From positions 310,001-374,000 of the forward strand of contig NZ_RHOQ01000002.1 of assembly GCF_003946605.1 (NCBI RefSeq): DNA of 64,000 nt, read 5' to 3'. The DNA is from Companilactobacillus baiquanensis. GTDB lineage: Bacteria > Bacillota > Bacilli > Lactobacillales > Lactobacillaceae. The notes under the pieces are model-generated. The model was not told the DNA's origin, searched no databases, and saw only the letters and a list, made by a program, of their open reading frames with translations. Positions 17,585 through 25,377 of the stretch are shown here, in pieces. Numbering within the stretch: the stretch's first letter is position 1; every line of letters begins with the position of its first letter. The position numbers and the translations under genes are program-made.

Positions 17585-18284
17585 GCGTCATATTTTAAAA
17601 AACGTTAGTTTAAAAGTTTATGATGGTGATTTTATTTCAGTGATCGGAAATAATGGTGCTGGTAAGTCTACTTTATTAAATACAATTGCTGGGACTTTAT
17701 CAGCTGACGCCGGTTCAATTAATTTAGAAAATAAAAATGTTATAAAAAAATCAGTATCGTATCGTTCTCGTTGGATGTCTCGAGTTTTCCAAGATCCTAA
17801 AATGGGAACGGCTGGAGAATTAAGTGTGGCTGAAAATTTAGTTTTAGCCCAAAGTCACGTTCGTACAACCAGCCTCAAATGGTATCGTAAAAAGGGACAG
17901 TGGGAGACATTCCAAGAGTTGTTGAAACCACTTGATATGGGATTAGAAGATCGTTTAAAGACACAAGTTAAATATCTTTCCGGTGGTCAAAGACAGGCAT
18001 TATCCTTGTTGATGGCAACTTTAAGTAAGCCCAAGTTATTGCTTTTGGACGAACATACAGCGGCACTTGATCCTAAAACTAGTCGAGATGTAATGAATTT
18101 GACTGATGAGATCGTTAATCGGGAGAAATTGACTACTATGATGATCACGCACAAAATGTCTGATGCTTTGAAGTATGGCAATCGTTTGATCATGGTCCAA
18201 GATGGTCAGATCACGCTTGATGTTAGTGGAAAAGACAAGCAGGAGCTTGATTCTGAAGAACTTGTTGGGATGTTTGATAATTAA
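17517..18284 (+). CDS. ABC transporter ATP-binding protein (TrpZ-like)
   Basis: 255 aa nucleotide-binding subunit. Walker A GNNGAGKST (about residue 40), Q-loop region VFQDPKMGTAGELSVAENL, signature LSGGQRQALSLL, Walker B KLLLLDEHTAALD and H-loop MMITHKM. It powers uptake through the permease at 16619. ATG 17517 has GGAAGGTG upstream; the GTG at 17508 is part of that site. The gene is last in the operon, and branched repeat copy 2 follows directly as the likely 3' end of the mRNA. Confidence 0.93.
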   Translation: MSKSQVLSVQNLQKVFFPGTENERHILKNVSLKVYDGDFISVIGNNGAGKSTLLNTIAGTLSADAGSINLENKNVIKKSVSYRSRWMSRVFQDPKMGTAGELSVAENLVLAQSHVRTTSLKWYRKKGQWETFQELLKPLDMGLEDRLKTQVKYLSGGQRQALSLLMATLSKPKLLLLDEHTAALDPKTSRDVMNLTDEIVNREKLTTMMITHKMSDALKYGNRLIMVQDGQITLDVSGKDKQELDSEELVGMFDN

Positions 18285-18302
18285 TGGTTTGTTGGTTTTC
18301 TT

Positions 18303-18470
18303 CTTCCGATTACGAGTAATTCCACCCGTTGAGCGACCGACTTCAGCCGAGGTCTGAAGTCTCGATTCCAAGCTTTGCTTACGCAAATCTTAGAATCGTC
18401 GGTGGAGTAAGAACGGAAAACCGCCGTTCAACTCCACTTTCTCAACGGGTTCCATTACTCGTAATCTCCA
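18303..18470 (+). repeat. branched palindromic repeat, copy 2
   Basis: The outer stem GATTACGAGTAAT (18308-18320) pairs with ATTACTCGTAATC (18454-18466) and continues through CCCGTTGAG/CTCAACGGG. Inner hairpins: (a) GACTTCAG...CTGAAGTC; (b) GATTC-CAAG-C-TTTGC...GCAAA-T-CTTAGAATC; (c) GTGGAGT...ACTCCAC. Same order and same C/T internal mismatch in hairpin b as copy 1, but different stem sequences. It lies 19 bp after the ABC ATPase gene. Confidence 0.85.
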
Positions 18471-18516
18471 GATGTTTTATATCAATATATTGGAATTCAT
18501 TTTTACTAAGGTTAAT

Positions 18517-18645
18517 TTGATTTATTATTCGTGGCTGTTTATAATAACTTATGAACGAAAAGAACCGAAGGGGGTGCGACCTCTCCGGTTCAACATAAGT
18601 ATTGATGTTGACTGCAAGACTATCTGTTATGGATAGTCTTTTTTA
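18517..18645 (+). ncRNA. putative small structured RNA (antitoxin-like)
   Basis: Promoter TTGATT (18517-18522), 17-bp spacer, TATAAT (18540-18545). RNA would start near 18552 and stop at AAGACTATC/GATAGTCTT (18616-18640) plus TTTTT. It folds into one long hairpin: CTTATG...CATAAG with GAACCG...CGGTTC and GGGGT-GCG-ACCTC inside. It shares two direct repeats with DNA at 18719-18738 (CATAAGTATT and GAACGAA), so it could pair with an RNA coming from the right on the other strand. No ORF is seen in it. Confidence 0.5.
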
Positions 18646-18651
18646 TTTTCC

Positions 18652-18705
18652 TTATAAAAAATGCTGTTTCCAGCAATGTAGTCTCCTTACTATCAATAAT
18701 TTCAT
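18652..18705 (-). CDS. possible small peptide opposite the sRNA
   Basis: 17 codons (MKLLIVRRLHCWKQHFL) with a near-perfect ribosome site TGGAGGTGA seven bases upstream. The 5' leader just upstream holds AATACTTATG, complementary to CATAAGTATT in the rightward small RNA. Position and convergent layout suggest the toxin side of a type I module, but the peptide lacks the hydrophobic stretch of Fst/Ldr toxins. It may be a decayed or unrelated ORF. A second frame starting at TTG also has AAGGAG upstream. Confidence 0.25.
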   Translation of the reverse strand: MKLLIVRRLHCWKQHFL

Positions 18706-18803
18706 GTTACTTCACCTCCATAAGTATTTTTGAACGAAGGGCGTGTAACATCTTTAGCTTACTAAATTTACTTAAGTGTAGACAATACGCCAATGAAAAG
18801 ATA

Positions 18804-18844
18804 TTAAAAAAGCATGATTCCAACAGAACAGCGAAATCATGCTT
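18804..18844 (-). terminator. terminator reading leftward
   Basis: AAGCATGATT (18810-18819) pairs with AATCATGCTT (18835-18844). On the minus strand it is followed by TTTTTTAAT. It would stop leftward transcription from the dehydrogenase gene after repeat copy 3. Confidence 0.7.
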
Positions 18845-18872
18845 CTCAATTCATAATCAATTAATAAAACAA

Positions 18873-19044
18873 GCGGAGGTAAAGAGATGGCACCAGCAGT
18901 GATTGGTAGTGTTGGGAGTCGGTTTTACGACCTTACACTACCGGACGTGTTTTGAGATTTACGTACTTTGTAAAGCTCAAAACCGAGGTTCAAGACCGTG
19001 ACTTGAACCGGTCCCACAGCAGGTGCTATCTCTTTACCGGAGCG
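18873..19044 (-). repeat. branched palindromic repeat, copy 3 (inverted)
   Basis: Outer stem GGTAAAGAGAT (18878-18888) with ATCTCTTTACC (19028-19038). Read on the minus strand the hairpins follow the same order: (a) GGTTCAAG...CTTGAACC; (b) GTTTTGAG-C-TTTAC...GTAAA-T-CTCAAAAC; (c) GGTAGTGT...ACACTACC. CTCCGG and CCTCCG flank the ends. It directly follows the leftward dehydrogenase gene. Confidence 0.85.
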
Positions 19045-19049
19045 TCAAA

Positions 19050-19916
19050 CTACCACCACAATTTTACTAATGCCTGCGTACCATCATTTCCTAAATCTTT
19101 TTCGTCTACTAATTTTTCATATAATTCTTTAGCCTGCTTAGTTGCAGGTAAGTTTAGTTTCATCTTTTCGCTTTCATCTATGGCAATTCTTAAGTCTTTC
19201 AAGAAATGTTTTGAAAAGAATCCGGGTTTGAAATCGCCGTCTAAAACTCTAGGCGCATAATTTTCCAAACTCCAATTATCGCCAGAGCCACCACTAACTG
19301 TCTTTATAATAGAAGGAAGATCCAAACCGGCTGCTTTGGCATAGACTAGCATCTCTGTCATTCCGGTCATAGTACCGGCAATCATGATTTGATTTGCCAT
19401 TTTGGCATTTTGTCCGGCACCGTATGATCCGAAGTAATGATTTGATTTGCCCATAACTTCAAAGATTGGCTGCAATTGATCAAAGGCTTCTTTTGAGCCA
19501 CCGACCATGATAGTTAATTTACCATCACGGGCACCAACGTCTCCACCAGAAACAGGGGCGTCCAATGCCAAAGCACCGATTTCTTCAGCTTTTGCTCCGA
19601 TTTTCTTTGCCAAAGTAGGGGTGCTTGTCGTCATATCAACGATTATTTGACCAGATTTTAGATCTTTGAAGACGCCTTTTTCGGAATTAAAATAAACATC
19701 TTCAACATCTTTTGGAAAGCCTACCATTGAGAAAATAATATCAGTATTTTCAACAACATCTTTGGGAGAATTGAACCACTTAGCACCTTTTTTAATTAAG
19801 GGTTCAGCCTTAGATTCTGTTCTAGTGTAGATATACACTTGATACTTTTCCTTCAACAGGTTGTTTATGATTCCACTGCCCATGACACCGGTTCCAATAA
19901 ATCCAATTTTTTGCAT
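19050..19916 (-). CDS. NAD(P)-dependent beta-hydroxyacid dehydrogenase
   Basis: 288 aa, 3-hydroxyisobutyrate dehydrogenase family. N-terminal Rossmann motif GFIGTGVMGSGI; substrate motif LDAPVSGGDVGARDGKLTIMVGG; and catalytic Lys in GAGQNAKMANQIMIAG. It oxidises a small beta-hydroxyacid or reduces a semialdehyde; the exact substrate cannot be told. I chose ATG at 19916, seven bases from AGGAGG; the upstream in-frame extension to 19970 has no ribosome site. Repeat copy 3 begins 6 bp past the stop. Confidence 0.9.
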   Translation of the reverse strand: MQKIGFIGTGVMGSGIINNLLKEKYQVYIYTRTESKAEPLIKKGAKWFNSPKDVVENTDIIFSMVGFPKDVEDVYFNSEKGVFKDLKSGQIIVDMTTSTPTLAKKIGAKAEEIGALALDAPVSGGDVGARDGKLTIMVGGSKEAFDQLQPIFEVMGKSNHYFGSYGAGQNAKMANQIMIAGTMTGMTEMLVYAKAAGLDLPSIIKTVSGGSGDNWSLENYAPRVLDGDFKPGFFSKHFLKDLRIAIDESEKMKLNLPATKQAKELYEKLVDEKDLGNDGTQALVKLWW

Positions 19917-20070
19917 TTTTCTACCTCCTGATAATTTGTTTATATATAAAATATAATCTATTTGATTCAAAATTTAAAATATTTGGTGATAATTCAAAAG
20001 TATATTGTTTTTTAGAAATTCCTAGGATATAGTGTGTGAGGCTAGCAAAAAAATAGGAGGTGATTTCAAA

Positions 20071-20919
20071 ATGAAATTCAATAATTATCCAAGAGACATC
20101 TTTGCAGCAATATTCTTTGGAATAACTTCTGCTATGGGGATTCAATTACTTTTACAACCAGCTAAAATTTATACTGCTGGGGTCATGGGTGCAGGTCAGC
20201 TTATATCAAACCTGTTCGCTGAATTTGCTAAAATCAACAGCCCAGTTTATTTGTGGTATTTTATTATAAACGTACCGATTATTTTAATTGCCTGGTTTAA
20301 ATTGGGCAAAAGATTCACTATTCTATCACTAATTGCCGTTGCATCATCCACTATATTTATTAAATTTATACCGTTAAATCCAATTACAAATGATCCAATG
20401 CTAGCTTCCGTTTTCGGTGGGGTCATGGTTGGTGTTGGTACCGGATATTGTTTCCGTTGCGGTTTTTCAACCGGTGGAACTGATATCATCGCTCTTTTAG
20501 TTCAGAAGAGTACTGGAAAAAGTGTTGGTGAAATAGGCTTTTATGTTAATGCTATTATTCTTTCTATTGCCGGAGTCGTATTCGGTTGGCAGTTGGCTTT
20601 ATACAGTATAGTGTCTATTTATGTTACTTACTTATTAGTCGACAAAATGTATATCCAGCAACAGAAAATTACTGTTACAGTTTATTCGCACCATATCGAT
20701 GATATTGCACAAGAACTTTTGAAAACAGTTCATCGCGGAGTCACACTCGATCACCATTTGGAAGGTGGCTATTCAGGCGAACAAATTGGTTCAGCAACAA
20801 TGGTCCTAACTAGATATCAATTATTCTTTGTTAGAGATGCAGTTGCTAAAATCGATTCCGATGCCTTCATAAATATTCAACCAACCATGTCTATCATGGG
20901 AAACTTTTTTGATAATTAA
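20071..20919 (+). CDS. YitT family membrane protein
   Basis: 282 aa. Six membrane helices (two DUF161 repeats, e.g. GVMGAGQLISNLF and GVGTGYCFRCGFSTGGTDIIALL), then a soluble DUF2179 domain from about residue 200 (TVTVYSHHIDDIAQELLK...HRGVTLDHHLEGGYSG...). YitT proteins are widespread in Firmicutes, usually in several copies; the function is unproven and transport is suspected. Start ATG 20071 follows AGGAGGTGA; the earlier in-frame GTG at 20032 lies ahead of that site. Confidence 0.9.
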   Translation: MKFNNYPRDIFAAIFFGITSAMGIQLLLQPAKIYTAGVMGAGQLISNLFAEFAKINSPVYLWYFIINVPIILIAWFKLGKRFTILSLIAVASSTIFIKFIPLNPITNDPMLASVFGGVMVGVGTGYCFRCGFSTGGTDIIALLVQKSTGKSVGEIGFYVNAIILSIAGVVFGWQLALYSIVSIYVTYLLVDKMYIQQQKITVTVYSHHIDDIAQELLKTVHRGVTLDHHLEGGYSGEQIGSATMVLTRYQLFFVRDAVAKIDSDAFINIQPTMSIMGNFFDN

Positions 20920-20932
20920 TATATTTGTAGCA

Positions 20933-20977
20933 AAAAGGGGACGTAATCCAATTTTGGATTGCAGCCCCCTTTTTTAA
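20933..20977 (+). terminator. intrinsic terminator
   Basis: AAAAGGGG...AATCC-aatttt-GGATT...CCCCCTTTTTT after the YitT gene. Confidence 0.85.
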
Positions 20978-21001
20978 TTTAAACAAATATGTCTGTTTTT
21001 A

Positions 21002-21643
21002 CTACTTTATTACATCAGAAATCAATTCGTCACCACTGGCAATATTGTATTCTTTCTTTATTGTAGAAGGATTTTGCAGTATCTCGACTAATGATTTGGC
21101 AACATCGATTCTTGGAATACTTCCAGATTCATTTTCACCAAGTGATTTGATCTTACCAGTTGATTCATCATTAGTAAGAGCACCAGGATGGATAATTGTG
21201 TAGTCAAGATCTGTCCCACGCAAATGAACGTCAGCATAATGTTTAGCAATCATGTATGGTTTAATACCAGATGCGTCCCATTTATCACGATTGTCGCTAA
21301 AGATCGAGCTGACCATGATATAACGTTTTATACCAAGTGCCTCAGCAACCATCATAGTCTTAATAGCACCATCGAGATCGATTTGAATCGTTAAATCATA
21401 TCCAGCGCCACCAGCTCCAGCAGAGAATAGGAGAACATCAGCTCCAGATTCTTTGACAGATTTAGTAATATCGTCTAAAGATGCTGTTAAATCTAAAAAT
21501 TGAGTAGGGATGTTATTATCCTGATAGGCCTTGATTTGTTCTTTACTTCTTAAACCAGCTACAAAATCAATGTTTTTTGACTGTAATTCACCAATTAATA
21601 AATGCCCAACTTTACCATGAGCCCCGATTATTAATACTTTCAT
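21002..21643 (-). CDS. NAD(P)-binding atypical SDR (YwnB/YhfK type)
   Basis: 213 aa. N-terminal GAHGKVG dinucleotide motif, ADVLLFSAGAGGAG, YIMVSSIFSDNRDKW, and TIIHPGALTNDESTGKI. This is an extended-type SDR lacking the YxxxK pair at its usual place, like the NAD(P)H-binding reductases YwnB and HSCARG. It is possibly a redox-sensing or quinone-type reductase. Single gene, divergent from the flavodoxin-like gene at 21739. Start ATG 21643 has AAGGAGG upstream. Confidence 0.88.
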   Translation of the reverse strand: MKVLIIGAHGKVGHLLIGELQSKNIDFVAGLRSKEQIKAYQDNNIPTQFLDLTASLDDITKSVKESGADVLLFSAGAGGAGYDLTIQIDLDGAIKTMMVAEALGIKRYIMVSSIFSDNRDKWDASGIKPYMIAKHYADVHLRGTDLDYTIIHPGALTNDESTGKIKSLGENESGSIPRIDVAKSLVEILQNPSTIKKEYNIASGDELISDVIK

Positions 21644-21738
21644 GTGCGATCCTCCTTATTACTCTTACCTTATCAGCAAAAGATTCTTTTTACCAATGAA
21701 ATGAATTTCATTATAATAGAAGAAAAGGGAGGGGTTAT

Positions 21739-22503
21739 ATGAAAGTTCTTGGCATTTTGGCATCTCATCAAGAGCATGGATTAAACGCGCAAATGCTTGA
21801 TGAGGTCTTAAAGAACGTTGATGAGGGTGTAGAAACTGAAACGATCTATTTAGAAAATTATCAGATCACTCCGCATAAATACCACGAGAAAAACCTTGTA
21901 TTGGACGAATTGTCCGAAAAGTTGATGGCAAGTGATGTTTGGGTTTTTGCCGCACCAACATATTGGCGTGAATTATCTGGAGTTCTAAAAAACTTTTTTG
22001 ACTGTATGCGTCCTAAGTTCGTTTATTTTAAAGAAAATGGCGATACTATTCCGGGAAAATTTAAAGATAAGCATTATTTGAGCATTACATCTTGTTATGT
22101 AAGTCCGTTAGAAAATTTTGTGACAGGTGTTACTGACGAAAGTTTAAAGACGATCGATCGAGTAATGTCAGCGGCAGGTGTAATTAAAACAGGTGAGATC
22201 GTCTTACCCGGTACATTTGGAATGAAAGAAATTCCCGAAGGTAAGAAACGTTTAGCCGCTAAATACGGACACAAAATATCTCTTAAGAAGAGAAAGGATG
22301 ACTCAACTTTGAAAAGATATATTCAGCTATTTTTCATGATCGCTATTATGGCTTTAATTACTATGGGTATCCAAGTTCCCTTGCAATACGTAATGCCAAT
22401 TAATAATTTTTGGATCAACTATATAAGTTTTACCGTGATTTTCTTTGTACTATTAGCCTGCATTTTGCATTTTGTTACCTTTGTAAAGCATCGCAGACGT
22501 TAA
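21739..22503 (+). CDS. flavodoxin-like NADPH-dependent reductase with membrane tail
   Basis: 254 aa. Residues 1-180 form a flavodoxin fold of the NADPH-dependent FMN reductase / multimeric flavodoxin WrbA group: ILASHQEHGLNAQML (phosphate loop), APTYWRELSGVLKNFFDCM (FMN-binding loop). The last 60 residues add two membrane helices (LFFMIAIMALITMGIQV, YISFTVIFFVLLACIL), so the flavoprotein is probably held on the inner face of the membrane. This tail is an unusual extra. Divergent from the SDR, convergent with tpx. Confidence 0.82.
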   Translation: MKVLGILASHQEHGLNAQMLDEVLKNVDEGVETETIYLENYQITPHKYHEKNLVLDELSEKLMASDVWVFAAPTYWRELSGVLKNFFDCMRPKFVYFKENGDTIPGKFKDKHYLSITSCYVSPLENFVTGVTDESLKTIDRVMSAAGVIKTGEIVLPGTFGMKEIPEGKKRLAAKYGHKISLKKRKDDSTLKRYIQLFFMIAIMALITMGIQVPLQYVMPINNFWINYISFTVIFFVLLACILHFVTFVKHRRR

Positions 22504-22510
22504 AAATAAA

Positions 22511-22544
22511 AAGGCAGTAATCCGATTTTTTGGATTACTGCCTT
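22511..22544. terminator. bidirectional terminator
   Basis: AAGGCAGTAATCC and GGATTACTGCCTT form a perfect 13-bp stem with T tracts on both strands, between two convergent genes. Confidence 0.9.
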
Positions 22545-22558
22545 TCTTCTATAAAAAT

Positions 22559-23053
22559 CTAGTTCATTTGATCTAATTGGTCCAATACTTTGTCATAGCT
22601 TGGTTCGTTTGTTTGAACTTTTAGTATTTCTGAGTAAAGGATTTGTTTATTCTTGTCGACTACCCAAACTGAACGTGCCAATATGTCTCTGTCCTCGATC
22701 CATAATTTACTCTTTTTACCAAAATCATGATTAACGTCAGAAATCATTTGCATGTTTTTAACGCCTTCAGCCGCACACCAATCTGATTGTTGTTCAATTG
22801 TGTTTGTTGAAATGGTAATGAAGTTGATCTCTGAATGACCATCGACTTCAGTATTGAAATGTTTCGTTTGAATACTGCATACACGAGTATTAATGTCAGG
22901 TACGACACTGATCAAAAGCGGTTTGTCCAAGAAGTCGCTTAATTGAACCGTCTTTCCATCTTTATCCAATACTTTGAAATCTGGGAAGTTTTCACCAACT
23001 AGTGGAGGTTGCCCCAAGGTTGTTACTGTTTCTCCTTTGAAATCTAAATCCAT
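22559..23053 (-). CDS. tpx: thiol peroxidase
   Basis: 164 aa, Tpx-type atypical 2-Cys peroxiredoxin that reduces peroxides using thioredoxin. Peroxidatic Cys is in DINTRVCSIQTKHF (about Cys59) and the resolving Cys in SDWCAAEGV (about Cys93), the spacing of E. coli Tpx. Start ATG 23053, ten bases after AGGAAAGG; the GTG at 23062 abuts the ribosome site and is unlikely. Single gene with the shared terminator at 22511. Confidence 0.95.
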   Translation of the reverse strand: MDLDFKGETVTTLGQPPLVGENFPDFKVLDKDGKTVQLSDFLDKPLLISVVPDINTRVCSIQTKHFNTEVDGHSEINFITISTNTIEQQSDWCAAEGVKNMQMISDVNHDFGKKSKLWIEDRDILARSVWVVDKNKQILYSEILKVQTNEPSYDKVLDQLDQMN

Positions 23054-23165
23054 ACTGTCCACACCTTTCCTATTACAAACGTTATAATCTAATTATAGAT
23101 GATAATTTTTTAAAAACCTAGGAATTAGGCTGTGCGAAAAGAATAAATGATGTGAAGGAATAAAA

Positions 23166-23675
23166 ATGTATCTAATAGGAAGAAAAGTGATCATTCGAAA
23201 CTTTATTGAAGAAGATTTCGATGAATTTTATCGCTTAGTAAAAGATCAAAACAATCACCAAAAGGCTGGATTGGAGTACACCGATAATGAAAATTTAGCT
23301 AAAACGCTGTTTAAGAAGTATCAGGAGTTACCAAATAGTTATGTAATTGCACTTGAAAATAATTCAATGGTAGGGATAATTGAATTAAATGAGCGGGGAA
23401 TAACTGCTGATTTAAGGGAAACTAGAGAAATTGGGTTTATTATCGGTCAGGAATATAGAAGAAAAGGACTCGGTAGTGAGGCAATTTCACTATTAATTGA
23501 CTATGGTTTTAAAGAATTAGGACTACGTGAACTGTGGGCAGCAGTCAAAACTGACAATTTACCCACAAAAAATCTATTAAACAAGCTAAAATTCAAATTT
23601 ATTTATCAAGTAAATCAGAATTCTCTCTTAACCGACGATGAAGTGCCGTTAGACTTTTATCTAATAAAGCCGTAA
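23166..23675 (+). CDS. GNAT acetyltransferase (RimJ/RimL-like)
   Basis: 169 aa. GNAT fold with the acetyl-CoA loop in REIGFIIGQEYRRKGLGSEAISLLIDYGF (R/Q-x-x-G-x-G/A variant) and LGLRELWAAVKTDNLPTKNLLNKLKFK, as in RimJ/RimL-type acetylases of N-terminal amines or small molecules. The acceptor is unknown. Start ATG 23166 with GAAGGAAT upstream. Confidence 0.9.
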   Translation: MYLIGRKVIIRNFIEEDFDEFYRLVKDQNNHQKAGLEYTDNENLAKTLFKKYQELPNSYVIALENNSMVGIIELNERGITADLRETREIGFIIGQEYRRKGLGSEAISLLIDYGFKELGLRELWAAVKTDNLPTKNLLNKLKFKFIYQVNQNSLLTDDEVPLDFYLIKP

Positions 23676-23792
23676 TTTCCCACTTTTGGAAAAGATTTCT
23701 TAAGTAAAACGGAATTTAAAGTAATAGCTTACATGTTAAACTTAATCTTGGTAAGGAGATAATAGACTGATTTTTGATGAGAGGTTTTTGAT

Positions 23793-24230
23793 ATGAAAAG
23801 AAAAAGAAGATCAAATAAAAATCTTACATTCAAAAAGCGAATGATCGGTTTATTTGCGATTGCCGTTATTGTCTTTGGAGTCGTTGGTGCCTTTGGGGTA
23901 AATCAAGTCATCGCCGACTCTGCCAATAATTCTACTGGAAGCTCCGTTGATAGTGCTCAACCAGTTGTCGCTGAAGACAGTGATGACGGCGGAGGACCTT
24001 CAAACGCCCACGTACTAGTAACAAGTGATAACACAGGGGATAACACAGACGGGGATTCAAGTAAAACTCAGTCATCAGATAACGTGCCATCAGTAAACAT
24101 CAATAACTTATCATCATATCCACAAACAGGGGATGCTGATGAAACAGGACTAGTTATTGTCGGTTTATCTATGTTGGTTGGTCTATTCGCTTTTTACATG
24201 AAGAGAATTAAACAAGCTTTAAAGAATTAA
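23793..24230 (+). CDS. small LPXTG-like anchored surface protein
   Basis: 145 aa. Positively charged N-terminus and a helix (MIGLFAIAVIVFGVVGAFGV), a low-complexity Ser/Asp/Asn linker (residues 45-110), then a sortase-type signal: YPQTGD, hydrophobic segment GLVIVGLSMLVGLFAFYM, and basic tail KRIKQALKN. Leu at the first LPXTG position is replaced by Tyr. Such short LPXTG proteins usually open WxL/DUF916 surface operons. Start ATG 23793 is preceded by GAGAGG. Confidence 0.82.
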   Translation: MKRKRRSNKNLTFKKRMIGLFAIAVIVFGVVGAFGVNQVIADSANNSTGSSVDSAQPVVAEDSDDGGGPSNAHVLVTSDNTGDNTDGDSSKTQSSDNVPSVNINNLSSYPQTGDADETGLVIVGLSMLVGLFAFYMKRIKQALKN

Positions 24231-24366
24231 TGGTTACAAAAAAATACCATTTTTAATAAATTTCATTTACAAAAGGTGAAGTTTACAGAAGCAGTTTTAT
24301 TGGTATTATCAATATGTAATCAAGTTACATCAAAAAAGTAATTCGTATATCAGGGAGGAAACAAAC

Positions 24367-25239
24367 ATGAAATTATCAAGAAACGTACTCGTAGGCTAAT
24401 TAGCAACAGCAGGTATCGTATTAGGAGCATTTGCACCATCACTAACAGCACAAGCTGCTACAACATCAGCAACAGTTAACGAAGATGGTACTATTGCACC
24501 AACAGGTACTGAGAATAAAACTGTTAACCCATTGAACGACAAAGACAATCCTGGATTAGCCATTGCTTATGATGATGGTACAGGTACACAAGCTAATATG
24601 AAGACAGCAACTGCAGAATCAGATGCAAATGTTAAAATCATCAGTGGTATTTTAACCTTAGACAAGGTTCCTGACTTTGGATTCGGTACAGCCGCAGCTG
24701 GATCAACAGTTGATCTTCAAGACAACAGTTCAGTTATCGACAATGATGGTAACCAATCAGGTATCCTTCAAGTAACAGACTCACGTGCAAACGGTACTAC
24801 TGCTGGCAGTACAGCCGGATTTGATGTTACTGCACAATTAGGTGCATTTACTGATGGAACTAAAAATGCAGACGGTACTGATAAAGCTGTTGAGGGTGCA
24901 TTTACACTTGCATTGCAACCAGTACAATTGACAACTTCAACAAATTCTAAAGATGTTATTCAAGGTCAAAAATCATTGGCAGCAAGTATGACATCTGGTG
25001 GTACTGGATCAGCCAGTGATACAGCACCAGTTCTTAACTTAGCAAAAGATTCATATTCAAATGGTGCTATTATTGCTCAATTTGCAGCACAAACAGGTTC
25101 ACCTAACGCAGATGCACAATTAACTGTTCCTGGTGAAGCAGCTAATGCAACAAATGCTTCAGTTAAGTCAGTACACTCAATTATTACATGGACATTAACA
25201 CCAAAAGCTATGGATAAAACAGCAGCTTCAGGTGAATAG
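24367..25239 (+). pseudogene. WxL-domain surface protein interrupted by a TAA in the signal peptide
   Basis: The ATG at 24367 follows an excellent ribosome site (AGGGAGGAA) and opens a signal peptide MKLSRNVLVG. Codon 11 is TAA (24397-24399). The same frame then continues LATAGIVLGAFAPSLTAQA and a complete WxL protein to 25239 (SIITWTLTP near the C-terminus; the first WxL position reads FDVTAQL). About 280 residues would be lost or unsecreted if translation stops. No good internal start exists before 24532, which would lack the signal. The change looks like a single base (for example TCA or TTA to TAA). It is either a real nonsense mutation or a sequence error. Confidence 0.8.
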
Positions 25240-25295
25240 AGATTAGTTGTATAAATTAATAATCAATTTAGTAGTTAACAACAATTGATTTAAAT

Positions 25296-25328
25296 AAAAC
25301 CACTACTATACTTATAGTAGTGGTTTTT
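25296..25328 (+). terminator. intrinsic terminator
   Basis: AAAACCACTACTAT...ATAGTAGTGGTTTTT, between the WxL gene and the DUF916 genes. Confidence 0.88.
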
Positions 25329-25377
25329 GTATGATGTAAGAGAAGTTATATTTAAGATTCTGTGGGAGGAATTTATT

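Noticed and set aside
24532..25239. WxL protein starting at the internal ATG 24532
   Set aside because: Would lack a signal peptide and a ribosome site; the upstream frame encodes a perfect signal peptide apart from one stop.
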